DNA of 64,000 nt, from NCBI RefSeq assembly GCF_000373385.1, contig NZ_KB891329.1:62001-126000 (forward strand), given 5' to 3'. A program made the position numbers and the translations under genes. Below the pieces are notes generated by a model, which worked only from the letters and a program-made list of their open reading frames with translations, did not search any database and had not been told where the DNA came from. This stretch comes from Thiobacillus thioparus DSM 505. GTDB taxonomy: Bacteria > Pseudomonadota > Gammaproteobacteria > Burkholderiales > Thiobacillaceae. Below are positions 1 through 7,955 of this stretch, piece by piece (the first letter of the stretch is position 1; each line of letters opens with the position of its first letter).

Positions 1-396
1 ATCGAACTCGCAAGCTACGAGTACCCGTGGAGCCCGGGCAATTTCGCCGACTCGCTGAGCGCCGGCTACAGCATGTGGGTGCGCGAGGCCGAGGGTGAAA
101 TCATCGGCTACTACGCATTGATGGTCGCAGCGGGCGAGGCGCATCTGCTCAACCTTACCATCGCCCCGATCTGGCGCCGGCATGGTCTCGGCCGCGACCT
201 GCTCGAGCACTGTCTGGCGCGGGCCTGCGACCACAAGGCCGCAAGTCTGTTTCTCGAGGTGCGAACCTCCAATGCCGCCGCCATCGCGCTATACCATGGC
301 AGCGGTTTCGTCGATCTGGCGGTGCGCCGGGGCTACTACCCGGCCCGCAACGGCCGCGAGGATGCACTCATCATGAAGAAGGATCTGGCATGCTGA
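1..396 (+). CDS. rimI: Ribosomal protein S18-alanine N-acetyltransferase RimI (5' truncated by window edge)
   Basis: This is a GNAT-fold acetyltransferase that modifies the N-terminal alanine of ribosomal protein S18. The reading frame is open from base 1, and the residues before the first in-frame Met (base 73) read YPWSPGNFADSLSAGYSM, the usual RimI N-terminal region. The gene therefore starts before the window, and the Met at 73 is internal. The acetyl-CoA loop is visible as RRHGLGRDLL, and the C-terminal GNAT strand as ALYHGSGFVDLAVRRGYY. The stop is at 394-396 and overlaps the next start by 7 bases, so rimI and the uracil-DNA glycosylase are probably co-transcribed. Confidence 0.9.
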   Translation: MELASYEYPWSPGNFADSLSAGYSMWVREAEGEIIGYYALMVAAGEAHLLNLTIAPIWRRHGLGRDLLEHCLARACDHKAASLFLEVRTSNAAAIALYHGSGFVDLAVRRGYYPARNGREDALIMKKDLAC

Positions 397-1061
397 GCCG
401 TGACGACGTGTTCAGCGAACTGGGTATCGGCCCCGCCTGGCGGTTGCGTGAAACGCTTCCTGCTTCCCGCGCACCACTTGTTGCGCCTCAGTCGCCGTCC
501 TACACCTGGGACCAGCTGGCCGACGCTGTCGCGCATTGCACCGCCTGCAAGCTCTCCGCCACGCGCACACAGGGCGTATTGGGCGTCGGCGACCGCAACG
601 CGGACTGGCTCATCATCGGCGAAGCGCCCGGGGCGGATGAAGACCGGATAGGCGAGCCGTTCGTCGGCCAGGCGGGCAAGCTGCTCGACGCCATGCTGGC
701 TTCGATCGGCCTTCGGCGCGGCGACAACGTCTACATCGCCAACGTGCTGAAATCGCGCCCGCCCGGCAACCGCAATCCCGAGCCGGACGAAGTGGCCGCG
801 TGCCGGCCCTACCTGCTGGCGCAGATCGAACTCATCCGGCCGAAGCTCATCCTCGCGCTGGGGCGTTTTGCCGCGCAAAGCCTGCTCGACACCGACGAGG
901 CGATCAGCCGCCTGCGCGGCCGCGTGCACCAGTTCCAGAATGTGCCGCTGGTGGTGACCTATCATCCGGCCTACCTGCTGCGCAACCTGCCCGACAAGGC
1001 GCGCGCCTGGGAAGATCTGTGCCTGGCCCGACGCACGATGCAGGCCCTCGTCACAGCTTAA
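390..1061 (+). CDS. Uracil-DNA glycosylase, family 4 (Fe-S)
   Basis: This 223-residue protein removes uracil from DNA at the start of base-excision repair. The active-site motif GEAPGADED is at residues 78-86 and the second motif HPAYLLRN at 192-199. The four cysteines expected to hold a 4Fe-4S cluster in family 4 are C50, C53, C138 and C211. The N-terminal 40 residues are a poorly conserved extension. The ATG at 390 lies inside the end of rimI, so translation is probably coupled. The pairing of rimI with this glycosylase is common in betaproteobacteria. The active-site and cysteine pattern leaves little doubt about the family. Confidence 0.92.
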   Translation: MLSRDDVFSELGIGPAWRLRETLPASRAPLVAPQSPSYTWDQLADAVAHCTACKLSATRTQGVLGVGDRNADWLIIGEAPGADEDRIGEPFVGQAGKLLDAMLASIGLRRGDNVYIANVLKSRPPGNRNPEPDEVAACRPYLLAQIELIRPKLILALGRFAAQSLLDTDEAISRLRGRVHQFQNVPLVVTYHPAYLLRNLPDKARAWEDLCLARRTMQALVTA

Positions 1062-1095
1062 CCGCTCACCGCTCACGACTTACTACTCACCCACA

Positions 1096-2148
1096 ATGAA
1101 ACTTCTGCATTCCGCGCTGCGTTTTCGCGTCAATTATTTTTCCGACCTTGGCCGCCATCAGGTGGTGATATGGATGCCCGGCGACACGCCGCCCGTCGAT
1201 GCCCAGGTCGATGTCGGGCCGAAGATCGAGCACGAGGTGCCGAACGAGGTGTTCCGCAGCGACATCGCGCCGCTGAAACTGGGGCGTTTCTACCCATCGC
1301 AGCTGCTGCATGCCGACGACGCGCCCGCCCCGATGTTCCGGGTGACGAAGCTGAGCGAATCCAGCTTCGTCGCCAACTTCAGCCATCCGCTGCAAGGCCG
1401 CATCTTCAGCATCGACAGCGGCAAGAGCGACGTCTCGACCGAGCCGGTCGGCAAGGTGGAGCAACTGCTCGAATGGAGCGGCATGGAAACGCAGGTGCAG
1501 ACACCGACCGATTTCGAGGGGCCGGATGCATTCAGCCGCGAGGACGAATTCCCCGATACCGAGTTTTACGCACTCGCCCGCAAGGTCACCCACGTCGACG
1601 CCGTCTGCGCGCGCCGCATCCAGGCGCTGTACCGCACCGTACTGCCAGAGAACGGGCGGGTGCTCGACCTGATGGCAGGCTGGCGCTCGCATCTGCCGGA
1701 CACCGTGCAGTCGGCAGCCGGCCTGGGCCTCAATGCCGAGGAGCTCGACGACAACCCACAGCTCGCCGAGCGTATCGTGAAGGACATCAACGCCGATCCC
1801 GTACTGCCTTTCCCCGACGCCAGTTTTGACGCCGTGGTGTGCACGGTGTCGTTCGAATACCTGACGCAACCGCATAAGATCGTTGCCGAAGCCAGACGGG
1901 TCTTGAAGCCGGGCGGCATGTTCGTGGTGACGTTGTCGCACCGCTATTTTCCACCCAAGGTGATCCGGTTGTGGACGCAGCTGCATCCGATGGAGCGCAT
2001 GGCCTGGGTCGGCACGCTGATCAAGCAGGCCGGCTTCAAGAAGGTGGAAACCTATGTCGAGCGCGGACTCAGGCGTCCCAAGGACGACCGCTATGCCGAC
2101 AAGCTGACGGAATCCGACCCTTTGTTTGCCACGTGGGGCGTGGCGTAG
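1096..2148 (+). CDS. Class I SAM-dependent methyltransferase with SlyD/FKBP-like N-terminal region
   Basis: This protein has 350 residues. The C-terminal part is a Methyltransf_11-type domain: motif I is around residues 187-196 (GRVLDLMAGW), an acidic strand with FPDASFDAVVC is at 239-249, and VLKPGG is at 269-274. The usual GxGxG of motif I is replaced by MAGWRS. The first 110 residues are not part of a methyltransferase fold. They contain VPNEVF, LKLGRFY and FSHPLQGRIF, which align by eye with the C-terminal half of SlyD-type FKBP isomerases, without the FKBP active-site half. The substrate is unknown. The gene starts 34 bases after the glycosylase and may share its transcript. Confidence 0.75.
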   Translation: MKLLHSALRFRVNYFSDLGRHQVVIWMPGDTPPVDAQVDVGPKIEHEVPNEVFRSDIAPLKLGRFYPSQLLHADDAPAPMFRVTKLSESSFVANFSHPLQGRIFSIDSGKSDVSTEPVGKVEQLLEWSGMETQVQTPTDFEGPDAFSREDEFPDTEFYALARKVTHVDAVCARRIQALYRTVLPENGRVLDLMAGWRSHLPDTVQSAAGLGLNAEELDDNPQLAERIVKDINADPVLPFPDASFDAVVCTVSFEYLTQPHKIVAEARRVLKPGGMFVVTLSHRYFPPKVIRLWTQLHPMERMAWVGTLIKQAGFKKVETYVERGLRRPKDDRYADKLTESDPLFATWGVA

Positions 2149-2188
2149 ACTGCATCATTGAAACAATCCTTCAACCTGGGAGACGACG

Positions 2189-2875
2189 ATGTTCAAATGG
2201 CTCAATGCGTTCAAATGGATGCTTGCAGGATGCATGGCGCTGGCCTTGTCCGGCTGCGGCTACAACACGCTGCAAAGTTCCGATGAAGAGATCAAGGCCA
2301 CCTGGGCCGAGGTGCTGAACCAATACCAGCGCCGCGCCGATCTGGTGCCGAACCTGGTCAATGTGGTGAAAGGTTATGCGGCGCACGAGAAGGATGTGTT
2401 CATCAGCGTCACCGAGGCCCGCGCCCGCGTGGGATCGATCCAGGCAACCCCCGATCTGATCAACGACGAAGCCGCGTTCCAGAAGTTCATCGCTGCACAG
2501 GGCGAACTCACCGGCGCGCTCTCGCGCCTGCTGCTCGTTGCCGAGAACTATCCCCAGCTCAAGGCAGATGGCCTGTTCCGTGATCTGCAGGCACAGCTCG
2601 AAGGCACCGAGAACCGCATCACGGTCGCGCGCAATCGCTACATCGCCGCCGTGAAGACCTATAACGTCACGGTGCGCTCCTTCCCGTCCAATTTGACGGC
2701 GATGATGTTCGGCTACAAAACCAAGCCGACCTTCACGGTGGAAAACGAAAAGGCCATCGCCATACCGCCCAAGGTCGATTTTGGTACGTCCGCTCCGGCC
2801 CCCTCGGCTACACCTGCGCCCGCTGCGCCTGCGCCCGCTGCGCCTGCGCCCGCTGCGCCTGCGGGTGCTTACTGA
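2189..2875 (+). CDS. lemA: LemA family lipoprotein
   Basis: This 228-residue protein belongs to the LemA family of envelope proteins with a membrane-proximal helical bundle. A signal sequence ends in the lipobox LSGC (Cys about residue 22), so it should be a lipoprotein. The family core is clear: ATWAEVLNQYQRRADLVPNL followed by VVKGYAAHEKDVF, and later YNVTVRSFPSNL with MFGYKTKPTF. The last 25 residues are a Pro/Ala tail made of repeated APAAP units. It is followed by two TPM-domain genes, an arrangement typical for this family. The molecular role is not established. Confidence 0.9.
   Translation: MFKWLNAFKWMLAGCMALALSGCGYNTLQSSDEEIKATWAEVLNQYQRRADLVPNLVNVVKGYAAHEKDVFISVTEARARVGSIQATPDLINDEAAFQKFIAAQGELTGALSRLLLVAENYPQLKADGLFRDLQAQLEGTENRITVARNRYIAAVKTYNVTVRSFPSNLTAMMFGYKTKPTFTVENEKAIAIPPKVDFGTSAPAPSATPAPAAPAPAAPAPAAPAGAY
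2816..2863 (+). repeat. 15-bp tandem repeat at 3' end of lemA
   Basis: The unit GCGCCCGCTGCGCCT is repeated three times without change (2816-2830, 2831-2845, 2846-2860), with the first bases of a fourth copy. Each unit encodes Ala-Pro-Ala-Ala-Pro. Identical copies suggest recent slippage, so the tail length probably varies between strains. Confidence 0.9.
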
Positions 2876-2951
2876 TCCCCGGATGACCCGGCTGCTCCGG
2901 ACGCATGCGATCTTTCACGGGCTTCAGTCCGTAGAAAGTCGGAGTTCCCTT

Positions 2952-3776
2952 GTGAGGCGCCTCGCGTTCGGTCTTCTGCTTGCGCTTGTCGCGCTGACCA
3001 CGTGGGCGCAGGTGGCAGTGCCCGAGCTGTCGCGCCGCGTGACGGACCTGACTGCCACGCTCAGCGCCGGACAAGTCGCCGCGCTTGAAAACAAGCTGGC
3101 CGCCTTCGAAGCCCAGAAGGGCAGCCAGATCGCGGTGCTGATCGTGCCCACGACGCAGCCGGAAGATATTGCCCAGTTTGGCATCCGCGTGGCCGATCAA
3201 TGGAAGGTTGGCCGCAAGAAAGTTGACGACGGGGTGATCCTGATTGTTGCCAAGGACGACCGCACATTGCGACTGGAAGTCGGCTATGGGCTCGAAGGTG
3301 CGATCCCCGACGCGATTGCCAAGCGCGTGATTGCCGAAACCATCACCCCCTATTTCAAGGCGGGCGATTTCAATGGTGGCATCGATGCTGGCGTGCAGCA
3401 GGTGATGCAACTGATCGAAGGCGAACCCTTGCCGCCGCCCAGCGCATCCGGCCAAAGCGAGGGAGACGGCGTATTCGTCATGCTGATCGTCGGCGGTATG
3501 GTCGCGGGCTGGTTGCTCGCCACCTTGATGAGCCGCCCGGCAGCGGGTGGCATCGCCGCACTGGGCAGTGGCGTGGCCGGTGCCTTCCTGCTGGGATTGA
3601 CCCCCTTGCTGCTGTTCATCGTCGTGTTCGTGTTTGCCGGCGTGGCCACGGGATTCCGCCACGGTGGCGGCTGGTCGAGCGGCGGTGGTGGATGGGGCGG
3701 CGGCGGGTTCGGCGGCGGCTCGTGGGGCGGCGGAGGTGGTGGGTTTGGCGGAGGAGGCGCATCAGGCTCATGGTGA
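2952..3776 (+). CDS. TPM-domain membrane protein with Gly-rich tail (YgcG-like)
   Basis: The frame is open from 2781, but I chose the GTG at 2952. It has a GGAG motif 7 bases upstream and gives a normal signal peptide (MRRLAFGLLLALVALTTWA). An ATG at 2883 is the alternative. The TPM domain follows (VPELSRRVTDLTATLSAGQ, then GSQIAVLIVPTTQPEDI and LRLEVGYGLEGAIPD). After it come two hydrophobic segments, and the protein ends in a long Gly/Trp/Ser tail. This organisation is that of YgcG-like proteins encoded next to LemA. The TPM domain should face the periplasm. Function is unknown; roles in membrane-protein turnover are reported for plant homologues. Confidence 0.85.
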   Translation: MRRLAFGLLLALVALTTWAQVAVPELSRRVTDLTATLSAGQVAALENKLAAFEAQKGSQIAVLIVPTTQPEDIAQFGIRVADQWKVGRKKVDDGVILIVAKDDRTLRLEVGYGLEGAIPDAIAKRVIAETITPYFKAGDFNGGIDAGVQQVMQLIEGEPLPPPSASGQSEGDGVFVMLIVGGMVAGWLLATLMSRPAAGGIAALGSGVAGAFLLGLTPLLLFIVVFVFAGVATGFRHGGGWSSGGGGWGGGGFGGGSWGGGGGGFGGGGASGSW

Positions 3777-4285
3777 ATGTCAAACGCTGGCTCAAGCATC
3801 TGTTCATGCCGCCTTGGGCATGGCGACGCGCATTCCCGCGCACCACGCTCGATGCGATCGAGTCGGCGATCCGGGAATCGGAAACGCGCCATGGCGGTGA
3901 AATCCGTTTCGCCATCGAGAACAGTCTGCCGGCTTTCTGGGTCTGGCGCGGCATGACGGGACGCAAGCGCGCGCTCGAGGCGTTTTCCTTCCTGCGCGTG
4001 TGGGATACCGAACACAACAGCGGCGTGCTGGTGTATCTGCTGCTGGCTGACCGCGACATCGAAATCATTGCGGACCGCGGCATAGCCGCGCGAGTGGATC
4101 CGGCAGCCTGGGGCGTGGTGGCCGAGGCCATGGAAGCGGATTTCAGACGGGGCGAATTCGAGCATGGCGTGCTGGAAGGCGTCCGGCAGATCAGCACGCT
4201 GCTGGCTGCGCATTTCCCGCCCGGGAAGCGTAATCCGGACGAACTGCCGGACCGGCCCGTGATTGTGCCCAGTGGATACAAGTGA
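3770..4285 (+). CDS. Second TPM-domain protein
   Basis: The protein has 171 residues from the ATG at 3770, which overlaps the previous stop by 7 bases and suggests translational coupling. It shows a TPM-type core (LDAIESAIRESETRHGGEIR, then LVYLLLADRDIEIIADRGI and a C-terminal FEHGVLEGVRQISTLLAAHF). It has no signal peptide and no clear membrane segment, unlike its upstream partner. It may act on the cytoplasmic side, or depend on its partner for location. The triplet lemA-TPM-TPM is a recurrent module in proteobacteria. Confidence 0.8.
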   Translation: MVNVKRWLKHLFMPPWAWRRAFPRTTLDAIESAIRESETRHGGEIRFAIENSLPAFWVWRGMTGRKRALEAFSFLRVWDTEHNSGVLVYLLLADRDIEIIADRGIAARVDPAAWGVVAEAMEADFRRGEFEHGVLEGVRQISTLLAAHFPPGKRNPDELPDRPVIVPSGYK

Positions 4286-4361
4286 GGAGACGAGATGCAG
4301 GCGCGATGAGCGTGGTGAAATCGCAGGCTCCGGAGCGTACCGGCCAGGCCTGATCCGGCCG

Positions 4362-5579
4362 TCAGTGGACGACGTCGTGGCGATGGCGTAGCCAGACCGT
4401 CGCCATCACTGCGCTGATGAACAGGCCGAATACCAGGACGATGGTGTGGATGTGCCAGTCGGCACGCACCATCAGGGCGTAGGCGCCGGTCAGTAGCAGA
4501 ATGCTGATGTTCTCGTTGAAATTCTGCTGGGCGATGGAATGGCCTGCCCCCATCAACAGATGTCCGCGGTGTTGCAGCAGGGCATTCATCGGCACCACGA
4601 AATAGCCTGCCAGCACGCCCGCCAGGGTGAGCAGGAACACGGCGGGGATCAGGCTTTCCACCCAGATCAGGGCGATCGGCACGAAGCCGAGGAGGATGCC
4701 GGCCGGGAGCACGCTGATGGCACGCTGCAGGCGGACGAATTTTCCTGCCAGGATCGAGCCGATGGCAATACCGAACGCTGACGCGGCGGTGAGCTGGGTG
4801 GCCTGGTCGAGGCCGTATTTCAGATTGAGCGCGGCCCAGGCGATGATGAGCAGACGCAGCGTGGCGCCGACGCCCCAGAACAGGGTGGTGACGGCGAGCG
4901 ACACCTGGCCGAGGGGGTCGCGCCACAGGAGAAGAAAGCTGTGTCCGAAGTCATGCAGGATATACAACGGCGAACGATTGGGCAGTTTGTGGTCGATCGG
5001 CAGACGCGGGATGAACAGATTGATGAACGCGGCGCCGAGGTAGAGCCCGGTGATGACGACGATGGCAAATTTGGGCGCGATGACGGCTGCAGAGAGCCCG
5101 GCGGTCGCCAGGATGCGCTCGGCAAAATGCGGGTTGATGAGCGCGCCGCCAATGATGGCGCCGAGCACGATGGCGGCGACCGTGGTGCCTTCCATCCAGC
5201 TGTTGGCGACAATGAGTTTCTCGCTAGGCAACAACTCGGTGAGGATGCCGTACTTGGCAGGCGAATACATGGCGGCACCGATGCCGACAATGGCATAGGC
5301 CAGCAAGGGATGCAGCCCGGCCAGCATGGTCAGGCAGCCCGCGAATTTGAGCGTGTTGGCGATGAGCATGACGCGCCCCTTGGGGAGCGCATCCGCGAAC
5401 GGGCCCACCAACGGGGCCAGCACGATATAGGCAATGACGAAAACTGTCTGCAGCAGCGGCGAATACCATTCGGGCGCCGAGGAGAAAACCAGCAGGCCGA
5501 TCGCAGAGAACAGCAGGGCATTGTCGGCCAAAGCGGACAGGAACTGCGCAAGCAGGATGGTGTAAAACGCGCGATTCAA
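4362..5579 (-). CDS. lplT: Lysophospholipid transporter LplT (major facilitator superfamily)
   Basis: This is a 405-residue polytopic inner-membrane protein with about 12 hydrophobic segments. Its N-terminus FYTILLAQFLSALADNALL is diagnostic of LplT. The MFS loop GPFADALPKGRVM is at about residues 59-71. LplT flips lysophospholipids inward for re-acylation by Aas; no aas gene is next to it here. It is divergent from the lysR gene across a 160-base spacer that must hold both promoters, and convergent with the TPM cluster. Confidence 0.88.
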   Translation of the reverse strand: MNRAFYTILLAQFLSALADNALLFSAIGLLVFSSAPEWYSPLLQTVFVIAYIVLAPLVGPFADALPKGRVMLIANTLKFAGCLTMLAGLHPLLAYAIVGIGAAMYSPAKYGILTELLPSEKLIVANSWMEGTTVAAIVLGAIIGGALINPHFAERILATAGLSAAVIAPKFAIVVITGLYLGAAFINLFIPRLPIDHKLPNRSPLYILHDFGHSFLLLWRDPLGQVSLAVTTLFWGVGATLRLLIIAWAALNLKYGLDQATQLTAASAFGIAIGSILAGKFVRLQRAISVLPAGILLGFVPIALIWVESLIPAVFLLTLAGVLAGYFVVPMNALLQHRGHLLMGAGHSIAQQNFNENISILLLTGAYALMVRADWHIHTIVLVFGLFISAVMATVWLRHRHDVVH

Positions 5580-5739
5580 CTGGGGCGGCCTGGACTACGA
5601 TCGGCGCAATGCCCTGCCGGCCCGGAGGGGAGGGGCGCAGGAAAGTTCAACTGTTACAACAGCTTGATTATGGGATGGTTTCAACACGGACGGGTTTGTG
5701 GTTGAATAAAAATCTTTTCTGACCCAAGGACGGGATTTA

Positions 5740-6684
5740 ATGGCCGACCGCAGACTACAAGTATTCTACACCGTCGCCAAGCAGCTCAGCTTTACCAAGG
5801 CCGCCGATATTCTGTACATGACGCAGCCCGCGGTGACCTTCCAGGTCAAGCAGTTGGAAGAACATTTCAACACCCGCTTGTTCGAGCGCAGCCATGGAAA
5901 GATTTCGCTGACCCCGGCGGGCGATCTGGTACTGGGCTATGCCGAGCGCATTTTGGCTTTGACCGGCGAGATGGAAGCGCGCGTGGGCGAGTTGACCGGA
6001 CAGGTGACGGGCCCCCTGATGATCGGTGCATCCACCACCATTGCCGAATACCAGCTGCCACGCATTCTGGGCGAATTCAAGGAACGTTTCCCGCAGGTCC
6101 AGGCGCGTCTCACAGTGGCCAATTCGGAAACGGTGGCGGCGAAAGTGGCCGATCATTCGCTCGACGTCGGACTGATCGAGGCGCCTTCTCACAATCCCAA
6201 CCTGACCACGCTGGCCTGCTGCGAAGACGAACTGGTGATGATTTGTTCGCCGAATCATGCGCTGGCTTCGCGTTCGAGCGTGAACGCGCACGACATCTCC
6301 GCGCAGCCTTACGTGTCCCGCGAACACGGTTCGGGCACGCGGGAAGTGGTGGATGACTTCTTCAAAGACAATGGCGTCAATCCGGACGATCTGCATATTG
6401 AAATGGAATTGGGCAGCCGCGAGGCGATCAAGGGGGCAGTTGAGGCCAATCTCGGCGTGGCCATCATGTCGGCATCCACCGTCACCAAGGAGATCCAGCT
6501 CGGCACGCTCGCTGCGATTCCCTTGAAGCCCAGGCTGACGCGCGAACTTTCCATGGTGTATGCACCGGAAAAATTCCGCAGCAAGCTGCTCGACGCCTTC
6601 ATCAGCTTCGTCGAAAACAAGTTTCAGCAGTGCAATGTCGATGTCGTTCCGATGAAACGGCCGGTCAAGGGGCGCAACCGCTGA
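5740..6684 (+). CDS. LysR family transcriptional regulator
   Basis: The protein has 314 residues. The N-terminal winged helix-turn-helix is clear (LQVFYTVAKQLSFTKAADIL, then MTQPAVTFQVKQLEEHF), followed by a linker helix and a substrate-binding domain beginning PLMIGASTTIAEYQLPRIL. It resembles the CysL/CbbR side of the family, but the effector cannot be read from sequence. A coupled small gene follows (TGATG overlap), and lplT is divergent. Control of lplT is possible by position but not shown. Confidence 0.88.
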   Translation: MADRRLQVFYTVAKQLSFTKAADILYMTQPAVTFQVKQLEEHFNTRLFERSHGKISLTPAGDLVLGYAERILALTGEMEARVGELTGQVTGPLMIGASTTIAEYQLPRILGEFKERFPQVQARLTVANSETVAAKVADHSLDVGLIEAPSHNPNLTTLACCEDELVMICSPNHALASRSSVNAHDISAQPYVSREHGSGTREVVDDFFKDNGVNPDDLHIEMELGSREAIKGAVEANLGVAIMSASTVTKEIQLGTLAAIPLKPRLTRELSMVYAPEKFRSKLLDAFISFVENKFQQCNVDVVPMKRPVKGRNR

Positions 6685-7052
6685 TGCGCGACAGCAAGCG
6701 TCTCGTGTCGCTATTCCGCTTGCTGTCGGAATCGCGGCAGCAGGCCTTGCTGGATTACGCGGAGTTCCTGGCTGACAAGGAAGGTGCCGAAACCGCCAGC
6801 GCACCCCCAGCAGAGCCGCTTCCGATTCCGCGGCCCGAGCAGGAAAATGTGGTCAAGGCAATCCAGCGCCTGATGCAGACTTACCCGATGCTGGAACGCA
6901 ATCAGATATTTCATGAAGCCTCAGCGCAGATGACGCGTCATCTGGTGCACGGCGTAGCAGCCGTCGAGGCGATTGATGAACTGGAACGGATTTTTGCGCG
7001 CCAGTATCAACAGCATCTCGACGCCTTGAAGAAGGACCCGCAGCCGTCCTGA
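6684..7052 (+). CDS. Hypothetical protein coupled to LysR regulator
   Basis: This 122-residue soluble protein starts with an ATG that shares a base with the lysR stop (TGATG), so it is translated from the lysR message. The N-terminus (LVSLFRLLSESRQQALLDYAEFL) resembles the short helical segment of small DUF2281-like proteins. A Pro-rich linker follows, then a second helical region containing MTRHLVHGVAAVEAIDELERIF. I do not recognise a catalytic motif. The whole protein looks helical, which could fit a partner or adaptor. Confidence 0.7.
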   Translation: MRDSKRLVSLFRLLSESRQQALLDYAEFLADKEGAETASAPPAEPLPIPRPEQENVVKAIQRLMQTYPMLERNQIFHEASAQMTRHLVHGVAAVEAIDELERIFARQYQQHLDALKKDPQPS

Positions 7053-7065
7053 CGTTGCGCAGGCT

Positions 7066-7374
7066 TTAGCCGGGCAGCAGGCTTCCGCATTGCCAGCAAC
7101 TCAGGAAATTGCCGGGATTGCGCTCGCCGCAGTGCGGGCAAATCTTTTCCGCACCGGGCTTCACGTTCAGAAAATCCGCCAATACCTCGCGCGCCTGGCA
7201 TTCCCGGGTGTCGTCCTCGACCCACACTTCGGGTTGGGCCTGGAGGAAGGGAACCTCGCCCAGCGCGCCCGCGGCGTTGGCATTGAAGATGTGGCTGGCG
7301 ATGCCGAGGCTGGACAGGGCGTCGACGACCAGTTGGGCATCGAGCAGGGTGGGGGCGATGTGGACCCGTTTCAT
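7066..7374 (-). CDS. DUF2007-type protein with C-terminal zinc ribbon
   Basis: The protein has 102 residues. The first 70 form a DUF2007-like signal-transducing fold (APTLLDAQLVVDALSSLGI, then VEDDTRECQAREVLADFL). The C-terminus carries two CxxC knuckles, CPHC and CWQC, that should bind one zinc. These proteins are thought to have regulatory or adaptor roles; no enzyme activity is known. The gene lies 19 bases downstream of the Fur-family gene on the same strand and is probably co-transcribed with it. Confidence 0.8.
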   Translation of the reverse strand: MKRVHIAPTLLDAQLVVDALSSLGIASHIFNANAAGALGEVPFLQAQPEVWVEDDTRECQAREVLADFLNVKPGAEKICPHCGERNPGNFLSCWQCGSLLPG

Positions 7375-7393
7375 CGACGGGCGAATACAGGTG

Positions 7394-7804
7394 TTACGCC
7401 TTGCGGCGGATGCGCACGATCAGATCGATGCCTTCGGTCACCATGCCGGGTGGCAGCGGCGGCAGGCCGGAAATCTGTATATGCTCGGCGTCGATGTCGG
7501 ACAGCTTGCCGCTGTCGACCTCATAGAGATGATGGTGCGGGTCGGTGTTGGGGTCGAAGAACACCTTGCTGGGATCGACGATGACTTCGCGCACCAGGCC
7601 TTTTTCCAGGAACAGCTTGAGCGTGTTGTAGACCGTGGCCTTGGAGGTTTCGGAGTGGCGGGTGTTGACGATCGCCATCACCTGATCGGCCGAGAGGTGC
7701 TCCTGACGCGAAAACAGCGCGTGCGCAATCTCGATCCGCTGGTGGGTCGGATTGATGTCGTGGCTGCGCAAAAGGCCGGCCATATTGTCGCGCGTGTAAT
7801 GCAT
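7394..7804 (-). CDS. Fur family transcriptional regulator, Irr/PerR-like
   Basis: The start at 7804 gives MHYTRDNMAGLL and 136 residues; a longer form could start at 7825. The DNA-binding helix region is INPTHQRIEIAHALFSRQEHL, then KATVYNTLKLFLEKGLVRE. The metal region reads DPHHHLYEVDSG. The protein has no cysteine at all, so the structural CxxC zinc sites of typical Fur and PerR are missing. The HHH motif together with the lack of cysteines resembles Irr, the haem-responsive member of the family. The target genes are not evident. A TTATGATAA palindrome sits at 7810-7818, just upstream of the chosen start, and could be an operator. Confidence 0.85.
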   Translation of the reverse strand: MHYTRDNMAGLLRSHDINPTHQRIEIAHALFSRQEHLSADQVMAIVNTRHSETSKATVYNTLKLFLEKGLVREVIVDPSKVFFDPNTDPHHHLYEVDSGKLSDIDAEHIQISGLPPLPPGMVTEGIDLIVRIRRKA

Positions 7805-7955
7805 GCGCCTTATGATAAACACCAATCTGGACTTTGTCTAATTCCCGGAATGGGTATGACCAGCATCTGGAAAGGCCCGCCCGCGCGCGGCGCGGCGCCA
7901 AAACCGGTACAATCCCAACCAGTCTTCCACCCTTATTTTGTGAAGCAGGAATCCT

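Noticed and set aside
336..1076. A 246-codon minus-strand frame opposite the uracil-DNA glycosylase
   Set aside because: It is the complement of a clearly conserved gene, with the third-position GC pattern of a shadow frame.
2816..2863. Short direct repeats considered as a CRISPR array
   Set aside because: There are no spacers; the units are adjacent, 15 bp long and encode a protein tail.
5740..6684. Assignment of the LysR gene as cbbR or cysB
   Set aside because: The helix-turn-helix resembles several subgroups and no cbb or cys operon is adjacent, so a specific name is not supported.
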